Shown piece after piece: positions 21,601 through 32,387 of a stretch of DNA of 64,000 bases (within the stretch, counting starts at the first letter, position 1; each line of letters begins with the position of its first letter). The position numbers and the translations under genes are program-made. The notes under the pieces were generated by a model, which saw only the letters and a list, made by a program, of their open reading frames with translations, was not told the origin of the DNA and ran no database searches. Origin of the DNA: Pyrenophora tritici-repentis (taxonomy: Eukaryota; Ascomycota; Dothideomycetes; Pleosporales; Pleosporaceae); NCBI RefSeq assembly GCF_003171515.1, contig NC_089399.1:2666001-2730000 (forward strand). The letters run 5' to 3'.

Positions 21601-22688
21601 TTAGGCAGCAGTAGCCACCTCTCTTCCGCCTTCCTTCTCTCGTTCCAAACTACTGTCTTCCTTCAACTTCTTCAATCTCTCCTCCTCTTTGCGCTTCATC
21701 TCCGCCTGGATACGCACTCGTGCAGGAACAACCCGCTGTCTCTTGCTTGTAATCTTGAACCCTTCAATTCTATCCTTGCCTAGCGCCTTCATCGTTTTCC
21801 GCTCCACCGCACTATAGTCGCCATCCTCCCTATCAAAGCAAAAAGGCTCCTTTACAGAAACCGGGGGATTCGTAATGACGCGAACTTTGCGCAACTGGTT
21901 GTTAGACGCAGAGTGCAGCATAAGTGGATGCAGGAGATACACGTCGCCCACCACACCTGTAGCTTCCACAAACGCCTCATCGGGCATACTATGCGCAAGC
22001 TCGTTGAACCAACGAAGACCTTGTTCCTCGAAAAAGTCTGGGTTCTGAGCTCGCGGCGTCATGCGCGGGCTTACGCCGTCAGGATTCTCGTACAAATGCT
22101 TGGCTACGGTTGGTATGGCGCCGGGGCAGATATATGTGCCGCCGCCACCGGGGACGATGTCGGTCCAGAGTGGGATGACAAGGAGGGCTTGTTCGGGGCT
22201 GTCAAGGTAGTGGACAAAAAAGTCGCCGTCCACGTGCCAGCCGGGAAGGTCTTGGGGACGCACGACGGTATTGTGGCCCTCCGGAGTGCCTAGGTTGACG
22301 ATGAAGGCGTCTCTCCAGGTCGAGGCGGCAGAGTCAACGCGCTGCGAGCCGCCGAGGAGAGAACAGATTCCAGCCCAGGCTTTGGGGGCGAACTCAGAGA
22401 CGGAAAATTCGTTGAAGAAGGGCATGTTTGTTCGTTCAGTGTGCCTGGCGCGGTGTTGGTTAAGGTCACATTGGTCGTGCGCAAATGTACCTTGGGTACA
22501 CATGAAATAAATGATGCTTACCATGTCGATATGTCGTTTGGATCCATGCCCAATCTCGTCCATAATGTCTCCTGCAAACCATCGGCTTGCTCCTGGGTAA
22601 AGCAGTTGCTCAGCTTCAACCAGCCATTCTCCAGGAAGAAGTCAATTTGCTCTTGTGAAAGCTTGTACTGGTCCTCTGCGTTCGCCAT
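21601..22688 (-). CDS. Phytanoyl-CoA dioxygenase (PhyH) family oxygenase
   Basis: On the minus strand, exon 1 is 22688-22522 and exon 2 is 22444-21601, giving 336 residues. The intron (22445-22521) is GTAAGC...CCAG, and the junction gives NDISTW-HTERTNMPF in frame. The start is the ATG at 22688 (MANAEDQYKLSQ); an earlier in-frame ATG would add six residues. The PhyH fold of Fe(II)/2-oxoglutarate oxygenases is indicated by an N-terminal helix QIDFFLENGWLKL, the iron ligands H126 and D128 in GWHVDGDFF, the distal ligand H233 in LMLHSAS, and a downstream Arg in KVRVITNPP. The substrate is unknown; fungal members hydroxylate small metabolites. Residues from about 285 form a Lys/Glu/Arg-rich helix (KRKEEERLKKLKED) not needed for catalysis. 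Its stop lies 110 bp from the stop of the convergent invertase gene. Confidence 0.85.
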
Positions 22689-24559
22689 GGTGATGTATAA
22701 AGACAATATATATCTTAACCTTTACTCGACCTTTGGGGTGCAGACAAGCTTTTATATCGTGTGATCAAAGATGTAACGGAGATCTTCGTACAGCAACGCT
22801 TTCCCTCTTATCGCCTACTAACCACGCCGCCGACGGTACGGTTATCTTACGCAACGAAGTCTTACCGTAGGCAGCTGGACACTTCTGCCACTTTATCCGG
22901 TGGACGATGCATCAAATGGCCATTGACATTCCACGCGTGCCATCCCCAAGACTGCTCTGCGGGCTGCGGGGCGAACAATTTGGGGAAGCCGGCGGGACAC
23001 CTGGTCCGCGGCGAACACGACCGACCCATTGGTTGGCGCGCTCACCTGGTGGGTATGAGGCGTCTGAACTACGGTACGACGGGTATTTTCCTACGAGAGT
23101 GGATGACAAAGCTGGATGGTGATGGCGAATTGGTGAAGGAGAGATGGTGTTCTTGGTAGCTTTCTCTCGGTGTTCTCAATTGGCCCTACAATCACCGCGA
23201 CATCATGGCAACATCCTGCCTCTGTGCCTGTACAAGAGGAAAACACGAGTGTAGGAGAACGGGGCGCTTTCGTATTGGTATGAAAGCAGAGCGTACTAAC
23301 ACGTGCCTCACCTTGTGTTCGACGGTGATCATACTACGTATATTGTCTTTTCAGCAGTCTACAGTGCATCCAACCCTACCGGAACATGCGTCATTGTGAG
23401 CCTATGACATAGGAAGCAGTAATGAACACGTAGAAAAGATTGAGCAATGGTCATGTCGCATACGATGATCTAGCACAATTTCGTGCCAGCGGACTGTCTA
23501 CCTTAACTAACGGCTCGTGACATATACTGGTATCTAAGAAAGTTATGTAACAACTCTGTGCTCATCTCAATGATAAATGTCGTGTCAAGTTCGGTTGCAC
23601 ACCTTGTTTGTTTGAGTTGGAACAAGATGCAAGCGGAATGATTCCGCGCCTAGACTAGTATCTGTACACGTTGTGCAAAGCCCTCGAACTGAAACGTCGG
23701 GCTTATACTGTACTGTGCGGAGATTTTTGATGCCGCTGTCTTGCCTTAGCATCATATGTGACAGGCCTAGCGTCGACGTGCATTATATTGGTAGCACCGG
23801 TGCTATGTCGCTGAGCACTAACTGACCGAATACATTGACGACGACGATAACCATCCTAAAGGACAGGTCGCGTTTTTGTGGAGACGTTGCTTCGGATCAA
23901 CTTCAAACAGATACTCAGTGTTGCAATCTCAATGTGGTAAAGTGTCTTGCAGGATCCTCGGTCTTTAGGTGGCAAACTCCGGGACCTGATGCTTGAGAGA
24001 CGGAGAAAGCCAGACCTATGATACGCGCTGTTCCTGTGATCCGATATTCATCAACTAATCAGCTTTCACTCTCAACGGGCATGGCGGTGGCAGCTTTCAA
24101 GGGCACAACGAGACACCTGGCCTCTCAGGTAAAACGTGCCAGCCTACTTAGAGTGAAGGCTTGCTTGTAAATTGGTCGTATACGGCGATAATCAGCAGGC
24201 TAACCGCGAGAGGAGTGAGGACAAGGAAGTTCCAGGGGACGAAGGCGAATAAAGAGGGGTAAATCAGTGGAGTTCTCGGCAAAGTTGGGTAAAAAGTCTT
24301 GTTCGGCGGTTGTGGTTGCAGGCTCAACGTGGTCTTACTGTGATGATAGTGGAAGCAGGGCCGCAGCATGGTCACGCTAGGCCTTTTTAGGAATATCTTA
24401 GGAACTGGCAAGGTGTTCACAGCAAGTACCGCCACGACCTCCACTTGAAATAAAAGCCCACCTCACCGCTCTCTCTTTCTACATCTCCACACTCGCCGTG
24501 CAGAGGATAATCAACTTACCCTTCCTCTTCACAATCAACTTCATACACAAACACACAAA
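22689..24559. other. Divergent intergenic region between the PhyH-family gene and PDI1
   Basis: This 1.9-kb segment should contain both promoters. The last ~100 bp before the PDI1 start are pyrimidine-rich and then CA-rich, typical of a highly expressed fungal 5' leader. A minus-strand frame at 24148-24369 from ATG would encode 74 residues with one hydrophobic stretch, but nothing else supports it. No gene is called. Confidence 0.45.
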
Positions 24560-26292
24560 ATGAAGTACGCGACAGTTTGCGCCACTCTCTTTGCGGCCCT
24601 TGCGGGTGCGTCCGATGTCAAGCAGCTCAAGACGGACAACTTCAAGAGCTTCATTGAGGAGAATGACCTTGTCCTTGCTGAGTGTAAGTACTCTACCAGC
24701 CCCCCAGACTCTTTCTCTCTCTTTTTGGTCAAAAATATAAGAAAAATTAAATTCCTGTACTAACATTTGGCTTAGTCTTCGCACCATGGTGCGGCCACTG
24801 CAAGGCTCTTGCCCCCGAGTACGAGACGGCTGCTACTACACTTAAGGAGAAGGACATCGCTCTTGTCAAGGTTGACTGCACCGAAGAGCAGGACCTGTGC
24901 CAGGAGTATGGTGTAGAGGGTTACCCCACTCTCAAGGTCTTCCGCGGCCTCGAGAACATATCGCCATACGGCGGTCAGCGCAAGGCCGACAGCTTGATCT
25001 CCTACATGACCAAGCAGTCCCTGCCCGCTGTCTCCGAAATCACAAAGGACACCCTCGAGGAGTTCAAGACTGCCGACAAGGTTGTCCTCGTCGCCTACTT
25101 CGCCGCCGACGACAAAGCCGCCAACGAGACCTTCACATCGGTCGCCAACGGCCTCCGTGACAACTACCTCTTCGGTGCCACCAACGACGCTGCGCTCGCC
25201 AAGGCTGAGGGCGTCAAGCAGCCCGGTCTCGTTCTCTACAAGTCCTTCGACTCCGGCAAGGATATCTTCAAGGAGAAGTTCGAGGCGGACGCTATCCGCG
25301 ACTTCGCCAAGATCGCCTCTACCCCGCTCATCGGCGAGGTTGGCCCCGAGACCTACGCTGGATACATGGACGCTGGCCTTCCTCTTGCATACATCTTCGC
25401 CGAGACTCAAGAGGAGCGTGATGCGTTTGCCAAGGAGCTGAAGCCTCTCGCTCTTAAGCACAAGGGCAAGATCAACTTCGCTACCATTGACGCCAAGTCT
25501 TTCGGCCAGCACGCTGGTAACCTCAACCTCAAGGTCGGCACATGGCCCGCCTTCGCTATCCAGACCACCACGAAGAACCAGAAGTTCCCCTATGACCAAG
25601 AGGCCAAGATCACCGAGAAGGAGATTGGCAAGTTCGTCGACCAATACCTCGCCGGCAAGCTCGAGCCCAGCATCAAGTCTGAGCCCATCCCCGAGAAGAA
25701 CGACGGTCCCGTCACCACCATCGTTGCCCACAACTACAAGGACGTCGTTCTTGACAACGACAAGGACGTCCTCGTTGAGTTTTACGCTCCTTGGTGCGGT
25801 CACTGCAAGGCTCTTGCTCCCAAGTACGAGGAGCTCGGCCAGCTTTACCAGACCCCTGAGTTCTCCAAGCTTGTAACCATCGCCAAGGTTGATGCTACTG
25901 CCAACGACGTTCCCGATGAGATTCAGGGCTTCCCTACCATCAAGCTCTTTGCCGCTGGCAAGAAGGATGCTCCCGTCGACTACTCCGGTTCCCGCACCAT
26001 CGAGGACCTCATTGAGTTCGTCAAGGAGAACGGTTCACACAAGGTGTCGGTTACTTACACACCCAGCGAAGAAGGTATGGCTGATAAACTTGCTCACCAG
26101 GCTCCAGCCGCAACCAAGAAGGGTGCTAATTCTGCCACAGACGCTACCAAGGACGCCGAGGCTAGCGCTTCGTCCGCTACCGACAAGGCTGCCTCTGCCG
26201 CATCAGAGGCTACCGATTCTGCCAAGTCTGGTGCCGCAGCGGCGACCGACTCTGTCAAGTCCGCTGCGTCAGATGTCAAGGATGAGTTGTAG
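24560..26292 (+). CDS. PDI1: Protein disulfide isomerase, ER lumen
   Basis: Exons 24560-24683 and 24776-26292 give 546 residues. The intron (24684-24775) is GTAAGT...CTTAG and lies directly before the first active site, as the join reads LVLAE-FFAPWCGHC. A signal peptide covers about residues 1-18. The layout is a thioredoxin domain a (CGHC at 47-50), two non-catalytic thioredoxin-like domains b and b', and domain a' (CGHC at 382-385). The C-terminus is KDEL, the ER retrieval signal. The enzyme forms, breaks and shuffles disulfides in secretory proteins and is recharged by Ero1. Unusual is a roughly 70-residue Ala/Ser/Thr/Asp/Lys-rich tail between domain a' and KDEL, built of loosely repeating units such as SSATDKAAS and EATDSAKS. 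Codon use is strongly biased to C-ending codons, fitting high expression. Confidence 0.95.
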
Positions 26293-28272
26293 ATAGCGGA
26301 CTCTTGGTTTCTTTGGTTATGCCGGCGCTTTCATGTGTACCATTACCCCCTTTCAGCATTCGAGAAGTATTCGTATTTGCTGAGGTATATGAGTATAAAA
26401 ACAGTCATGGTTATATGAGAGGAATGATTAGGTCCTTTCTTTATTATGGCTTGGGTAGCACTTAGCTAATGGAGTTCCGGATTGTTACTTCATCATACTG
26501 TACTTTGCATATGCTGTGACTCCAATGTTCCAACATCTCCGTGAAGACGACAAACACAAAGGAATACAATGCTTATATATATCCTAGAGGCTTTCAATTG
26601 GACACGTATGTAGATCGATCTGTATGTATATCCGATTCATACTTGACGTATCAGAAAGAGTAGTTGCCGCAGGTAGGGGTTTGTGCTTTTTCAGCCAAGC
26701 TCAGCGTTGACCTTGGAAAAGTCTCTGGAAAGTTAGCCGGTAGCGTTGTGTACTTAGTTTCATTCTTGGAAGTGGGTCTTGGACAGCATCACCTCGGACA
26801 GTTCGTACGAAGACGTGTAGTTGGCGAGTATTGCAAATTCTCGATGTAGCGCTTTCGGTTCCAGAAAGCTGCCTGACACCTTTCTTCTGCCTGGTTCCCA
26901 TGACTGCATGAAGTTTGTGGGCATGATCGGCTTAGTTCTGCGTATGCATATGCTTGCGGCCTTTGCAGAGGCTTCGAGATTGACGTTCTTCAGGGTACAC
27001 CCATCGTCATTCATGCACGCACGTCCGTTGTCACTTCTGGCAAGCTTTCCGACTCGTCGCGTCTCAACCCCCACTTCCCGTGGCCTCGCCCCAACTCATC
27101 ACTTTTTCCAAACGTACACAATAGTTCCTGACTTTGTGATGAATGACTAACCTTTGTCTTCTATACGTCCATGGATGCAGTCAGTTTCGACATAGACGTC
27201 ACTTGTTGATGCGTGGTGATGCCAAAGCCTTTCGCTGCTAGTGGTTACATCTGTAGCTTTGAGTGCGAGCACAATTTCTTAACCACCAAAGCAATTGCAA
27301 GGTGAAGAATGAGTCCGGAAGAACAATACCCTTATTTTATCTGAGCCAGCTGAGAGTGTATGTGGTCCTCTTCGTCCCCATCTTCCTCCATCATTATGTC
27401 GCAAGCGTGCGAGGTATCCTCAGTTAGCCATTCATGCGCGCCAGTGATAGCGCGACATCACGTTTCAGCCTTGCCAACACTTTCAGAAGATGCTGCGTTG
27501 TAGACGAGACAAGATATACCCTTGCGGAGAAGCCAAGCGGACGAAGTTCGCATATCACTTGCATGCAGGGCGAATGAACGCGTTTCAGGCATGGTGCCAA
27601 GTCCATGTATTCACAACTCCCAAGTAGCCCTGAGTAGGTTCCCTAATGCTTGATACAAAGTAAGCAAATACCTCAGATTGATGATAGATGAAGGACCAGG
27701 AACGATAAAATGTCCGCAAAGGTGCGAGGAAATAAAGAGAGAACATCTGTAGGCCTTCTCTCAATGGCGCAATCTCAGATCGAATTCGATATGACACAAT
27801 CATGCGTTTTCCAAGGCCTTGGAGTAAACGAGAATAGGTGCTCCTTTATACCTCAGAACGGAGAGCTGAACCACATTCCGCCGTCAGAACGCAAGTACCA
27901 ATAAATGGCTCGCTACCTACCATGCACCGATCGATACACATAAGTCTCCCGAAATGCTGTGCTTTCTGGCTCGCCTTACCTAGGATACACCCTAGGCTCA
28001 AGCGAATCGTCTGCTGCGTCTGTTCGACCAGTGTATATATGCCAAGGGTAGCACGGGTGCACTCACTTTTTGGGCTGTATCGTACGTATGTGTTATGTGC
28101 AAAGGACATTCGATTTTGTCCGTGCCGTAAAGGCGGAGTCATGTACGTGGTGAGCCCGATTCGCAGTGCACAATCGCTTGGCCCGTTGATTTATTTCTTT
28201 TCCTCTTTCCTTTCTTTTTCGCTTTACATGGCAATCGGGCGCTGGTAGCCATCTATACACCCGTTCCTGACA
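26293..28272. other. 2-kb intergenic region with coding-like fragments on the minus strand
   Basis: No gene is confidently supported between PDI1 and the rhodopsin-family gene. The minus strand of about 26760-27803 carries several short open segments with protein-like composition and possible splice sites, described under findings. I could not join them into one consistent model. The rest shows nothing recognisable. Confidence 0.4.
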
Positions 28273-29489
28273 ATGACCGACAAGCAACCCTCACCAGAAT
28301 TCCTGGCAGCGGATATTAGCCCTGTTGTCCTACTGACAGCCTTTTCAATGATCGTCTCTTGTACGATTTTTGTCATCTTGCGATACTATTCTCGTTACTT
28401 ATCAGGCACTGCCTTCAGTACCGAAGATGTCATTATACCGTTTGCTTGGCTGGCGGAGGTGATTCTATGTCTCTCCGGTATATGTAAGTAATCCCTTATG
28501 AATCCACATTGTTTGTACTGACATGACAAATAGACATGGTTGAGGAAAGCGGGCTGGGACGTCATGAAGACTACCTTGACTCTACTGAACCAGGCAAGAT
28601 ACAGAAACACTACAAGGCCCTTTTGCTCCAGGAATTTTTGCATCCATCGGCCGTGGCCTTGCCAAAGCTCGCTGTTGTTATCATTTATCTACGTATATTG
28701 ACCAACAAGTACGAGCGTTTTGCTGCAAAGGTACTCACCTTCCTCATCATTGCGACATGGATCTCCTACACGGTTGCACCTGTGTTTCAATGCACCCCGT
28801 TTGCTTTTAACTGGAAAAGCGACATTCCAGGCGGGAAATGTTTCAATTTCCAGCTCTTCGCGCAAAGCTCGAGTGTGCCGAACATTGCCACCGACGTTGG
28901 TGTGTTACTACTGCCTTTGAGAATGGTCTGGCGCCTGAAGATCAGTATTCACAGACGGATAGGGCTGTTGTTGATCTTCCTCACGGGGAGCGTGTAAGTT
29001 CTGGTCCATCCGATTTAATTAATTTAGGCCTGACAGCTAATGTGTTACAGCGGCCTCATCTCATCTATTCTCCGTGCTTACGTTTTCGTTGATGTATTTT
29101 CCGACGTCACCGCCATTACGGACGTGACGTGGACCCATGTGTCGCTCGTAGATACGACGCTGATAGAGCCTGGTATCTATCTTCTAAGTGCCTGTGCGAT
29201 TTCCTTCAAGCCTCTACTCCGCATGTTCGTCAGGGCTTTGCATTTCCAGAACACGACGCAGACGACGCCCATGAAGGATACAGTGGGTGGGAGGAGAAGC
29301 CACACAAACCCATCGCTTGCCCATACCAAAGTCGCAGCTTATGAGTCTGTGTATGATATGGGGCCTGCCAGGAAGGTATCGGAAGCAGGCATTTCCCGTG
29401 GATTGAGCGATATCAGCGAGGATGCGGGTCAGGAGTCTAAAGGCAACGAGAAAAGCGAAATGACAACAAAAACTCTTGATAAGGGATGA
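28273..29489 (+). CDS. Fungal rhodopsin-family seven-helix membrane protein (PTH11/SatC-like)
   Basis: Exons 28273-28483, 28534-28993 and 29051-29489 give 369 residues. The introns are 50 and 57 nt with GTAAGT donors, and both junctions keep frame. Seven hydrophobic helices can be traced: VVLLTAFSMIVSCTIFVIL; DVIIPFAWLAEVILCLSGIY; VALPKLAVVIIYLRIL; VLTFLIIATWISYTVAPVF; PNIATDVGVLLLPLRMVW; IGLLLIFLTGSVGLISSIL; PGIYLLSACAISFKPLL. The segment QCTPFAFNW after helix 4 is a hallmark of the fungal 'Rhodopsin' domain family, which includes PTH11-like receptors. No N-terminal CFEM domain is present. The C-terminal ~90 residues are a charged cytosolic tail. Most members have no known ligand. Some sit in secondary-metabolite clusters, but no such cluster is visible here. 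Confidence 0.85.
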
Positions 29490-30158
29490 AGAGAGAATGA
29501 ACAAAATAAAATAAACGATTGGATCTTTATGGGTTTATGAGCAATGACTTGAGGCAAATGGTTTGATACGCAGGCCTATCGGATGTAACTATGACGACAG
29601 AATCCAAGAATTGGCAAACCCATACAAGACATATCAGCCGATATTTTTCGATAAAAGGCATATGTGAATTGGCGAATGACATGAAATGCTTCGCTATAGG
29701 TGAGATTGTTCGATATAGTTGGGTGGTGCGGAACATGGCCGCTATTGCTCCAACCCCACTCGTATAACTATACCAGGGACTCGTATCAAAGTATCTCCGC
29801 ATCAGCAAAGAGCATACTTTTACAGAGACACAAACTATACGGGACTTCTTTTCGGACTCCGCGCATACCGGCCCCAGCGGACAGATCCGAGTTGAGCAGA
29901 TCGATCGCACGCGCTCTTAGCGTGGCGCGCCCAAGACGCGAATTAACAACGTCGTCATGGATTCTCCCTGACGTCTTCACCTCCACAAACAGTGACACAT
30001 GTTATTGAAAGCACCCCATATCGACGTCATGTTGCTTATGAGGTGCCTCTCAACGAGCCACATGCATATGTGCTTGCATCGGCCTGTATCATCCGCCGTT
30101 ACTTGATCCTCTGATCTCACCGTTACGTTCACGTATATAAAAGAACTCTTATACCAAC
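29490..30158. other. Promoter region of the BLI-3-like gene
   Basis: This lies between the rhodopsin-family gene and the BLI-3-like gene, both on the plus strand. Reading frames on both strands are short and without domains. A clear TATA element sits at 30134-30143. No gene is supported. Confidence 0.5.
30134..30143 (+). promoter_or_regulatory. TATA box of the BLI-3-like gene
   Basis: The sequence TATATAAAAG starts 25 nt before the first in-frame ATG (30159). In fungi transcription usually begins about 30 nt or more past the TATA element, so many transcripts would start inside or after the first ATG. This bears on which start codon is used. Confidence 0.6.
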
Positions 30159-30956
30159 ATGTCTAGTGGTCCCAGATTACTACGCTCAGCAAGAAGTTTT
30201 TTACCACGACTTCAATACGCAACTCGCACTACAACATCCTTCCAAGCTACTCCTAGATACATCTCAACTACACCCATATTTAGAATGCCAGACCAACTCA
30301 AGGCAAGCGAGGTCAACTCAAAGACCGACCCCTCTGTCGCGAAGCAGTACGACGATGAGACGCCCAAGGACCAGCAGATTGAGGAGTTTTACAAGATGGT
30401 AGACAGCAAGAAGATCTGCATGCTCAACACCTACCGTAACGGTGTCGGTACGTCATTCCTTTCCTAGAATGTTGTACGCAATCCTAACGAACATGTCACC
30501 ACAGGCCCCGTCGGACGCTCCATGGCCCTCGCCCGCCGCGACGGCCCCGACTTCCTCTTCCTCAGCAACGCACACTCATCCAAATTCTCCGATCTCTCTC
30601 AAAACAAAGAAGTTCAAATCACCTTCCAAGACATCCGAAGTCAAGACTGGGCCTCCATCACCGGAACCGCCACAACAACCGACAACAGCGACCCCCGCAT
30701 CAAGGAAGTTTGGAGCCGGGGCGCCGCAGCCTGGTTTGGTGACCTTGGCGACGGCAAGCACACTGGCGGCCCTGAGGACCCGCGTATGACGCTGATTGAG
30801 ATTAAGAGCAAGTATGTCAGTTACTATGCGACGGATGTGAGTGTACTGGGTTACGCAAAGGAGGTTATTGGAGCGAATATCACGGGTGGTGTTGCGAATA
30901 CAGGCAAGTTGAGGGAGTTGAAGGAGGCGGATTTGGAGAAGGCGAGGAAGATGTAA
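30159..30956 (+). CDS. bli-3: BLI-3-type pyridoxamine-phosphate-oxidase-like flavin protein
   Basis: Exons 30159-30447 and 30505-30956 give 246 residues. The 57-nt intron (GTACGT...ACAG) joins YRNGV-GPVGRSMALARR in frame. The core has the split-barrel FMN-binding fold seen in blue-light-inducible BLI-3 and general stress protein 26: KICMLNTYRNGVGPVGRSM, FLFLSNAHSSKFSDL, VQITFQDIRSQDWASI, and a C-terminal WFGDLGDGKHTGGPEDPRMTLI-type region. Family members are induced by light or stress; the reaction is not established. The first 42 residues look like a mitochondrial presequence, with many Arg, no acidic residues, and a typical processing region PRYISTTPIF. An internal ATG (Met43, at 30285) would give a 204-residue cytosolic form closer to the usual family length. 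Both starts are plausible. Confidence 0.85.
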
Positions 30957-31262
30957 GTCTGGATGTAGTCACTATTCTGAAATAAATGTTCATGTATTGA
31001 GATGTAGTAGATCTCCTTCGAAGCTCTGAGCTCGCATTATTCGCAGTGAAATTACGGGTCGGACTGTATGTCGCAAGCACGCGCGTATAATGTTACGCAT
31101 AGCGAGATTTTGCCTGTATTGTTGTAGACAATCAAAACTCGAGAGTATTGTAGTATCATATATCTCGATGCACACCAGAATGCGCTCAAAGTCGTAAATA
31201 TAAATAAATATTCCTTATACACGTGCTGTTACATAGACCCCCACAACAAAGTCCAATGCGTA
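30957..31262. other. Convergent intergenic region
   Basis: A 306-bp, AT-rich gap between the 3' ends of the BLI-3-like gene (+) and COX20 (-). It presumably holds both polyadenylation regions. Confidence 0.5.
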
Positions 31263-31909
31263 CTACCAAAACTTGAGATTCTTCTGATACCAATAACTCC
31301 ATGTCTTCCTCCTCTCTTCCTCTGCCTTTCGCTCTTGTTCCAAACGATCTTGTTCCTCCCTTGCCCTCCGCCTGGCAGCCTTTTTCGCCTCTATAGTCAC
31401 GCGCTTCGCCTCCATGAGCTCTTGTGCTTGCTTTATACCGGCCTTTTCCTTGGAACGGTAGTATTGGCATACTTGGTAGGAGACGACAGAGACACCGCAC
31501 CATGTTGCTACGGCCCAGTTGGAGGCTGTGATTACGGGTCCTGTGGATGTGATTAGTATGGCAATGTGATGATGGAGTTGCCAAAAAGTTCGTTCGCCCT
31601 CGCAATGGCGCGATGGTATGGATATGGCGATTGCGGTCACGTACTTCCTATTATAGCTGCTAGACTTCCTCCTGCAAAACCGGCTGCTAGTCCTTGCAAT
31701 TGGCTGTCGCGTACGCATGGTCGCTTATGAAAGTTCAGATAGTACTCTGGTCCGAGACTGCGTACGGCGTCGAAATATGATGGGCCTCCGTCTGTTGTCT
31801 TTTCTCCACCTGCTGTATGTGCTGTACCACCGGGCATTATATTTGCGGGAGCGCGCGGCTTTGGAGGGAGCGCATTTGCGTCGACGGATTCTCGAGTGTC
31901 GTCGGCCAT
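31263..31909 (-). CDS. COX20: Cytochrome c oxidase assembly protein COX20
   Basis: On the minus strand, exon 1 is 31909-31645 and exon 2 is 31540-31263, giving 180 residues. The intron (31541-31644) is GTACGT...ACTAATC...ACAG, and the junction reads LAAIIG-RPVITASNWAVATW. The layout matches COX20/FAM36A: a Pro-rich N-terminus, a first membrane segment LQGLAAGFAGGSLAAIIG with charged residues before it, a second one NWAVATWCGVSVVSYQVC, then a long basic, coiled-coil-like matrix or intermembrane tail (AKRVTIEAKKAARRRAREEQ). COX20 is an inner-membrane chaperone for newly made Cox2 during complex IV assembly. The gene is divergent from POL2, sharing a 478-bp region. Confidence 0.85.
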
Positions 31910-32387
31910 GGTGATGTGAGGGCGGAGTGAATTACTGGGGATCGATGGGCGGTAGGTGATGAGTATGCCAGCAGCTGAATAGATTCGCGATAGAGTTACA
32001 GCATGGGTGTACTCTCTTGTGGCTGGGATTGGGTTTGGTGTGCGATGAGTGGTAGTGAACAGTCAATTCACTTTCTGATGGTGCGGAATAGGGCCGAAAA
32101 TATGCAGCATGTATGATCCCACCATTCAGCACCGCCACAAAGTGTGGCTGAAAATCAATTTGCCCAAACAGGAAAGGCGTGCAACACGCTACAGCGCGTC
32201 GCGTCGGGGCTAACATTTGCAGATCCGCCCTGAAGACTTATGGACAATAACTGCAAGTGCCTCCATACTTCAGCTGTCAATGCCAATTGTCGATACCCCA
32301 GTCTCTTCCACTCGTTGCGCTGCTCACATGATACCCTGATTTTACATACCTCGCACTTAATACCCTCTTACTTTTATATACGGCATA
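31910..32387. promoter_or_regulatory. Shared divergent promoter of COX20 and POL2
   Basis: Only 478 bp separate the two start codons. The region contains the GC-rich element at 32195-32205, about 185 bp upstream of the POL2 ATG. No gene lies within it. Confidence 0.5.
32195..32205. promoter_or_regulatory. MCB-like CGCGTC tandem
   Basis: The 11 bases CGCGTCGCGTC hold two overlapping CGCGTC cores, close to the ACGCGT site of the MBF cell-cycle factor that controls replication genes in yeasts. Assignment is by resemblance and by proximity to POL2; no binding is shown. Confidence 0.35.

Noticed and set aside
24148..24444. Minus-strand ORF with one hydrophobic segment upstream of PDI1
   Set aside because: It starts with GTG; the first ATG leaves 74 residues, and it lies in the PDI1 promoter without other support.
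16007..26292. HRD1 and PDI1 as an ER-quality-control gene cluster
   Set aside because: They are more than 6 kb apart with two unrelated metabolic genes between them; co-location is probably chance.
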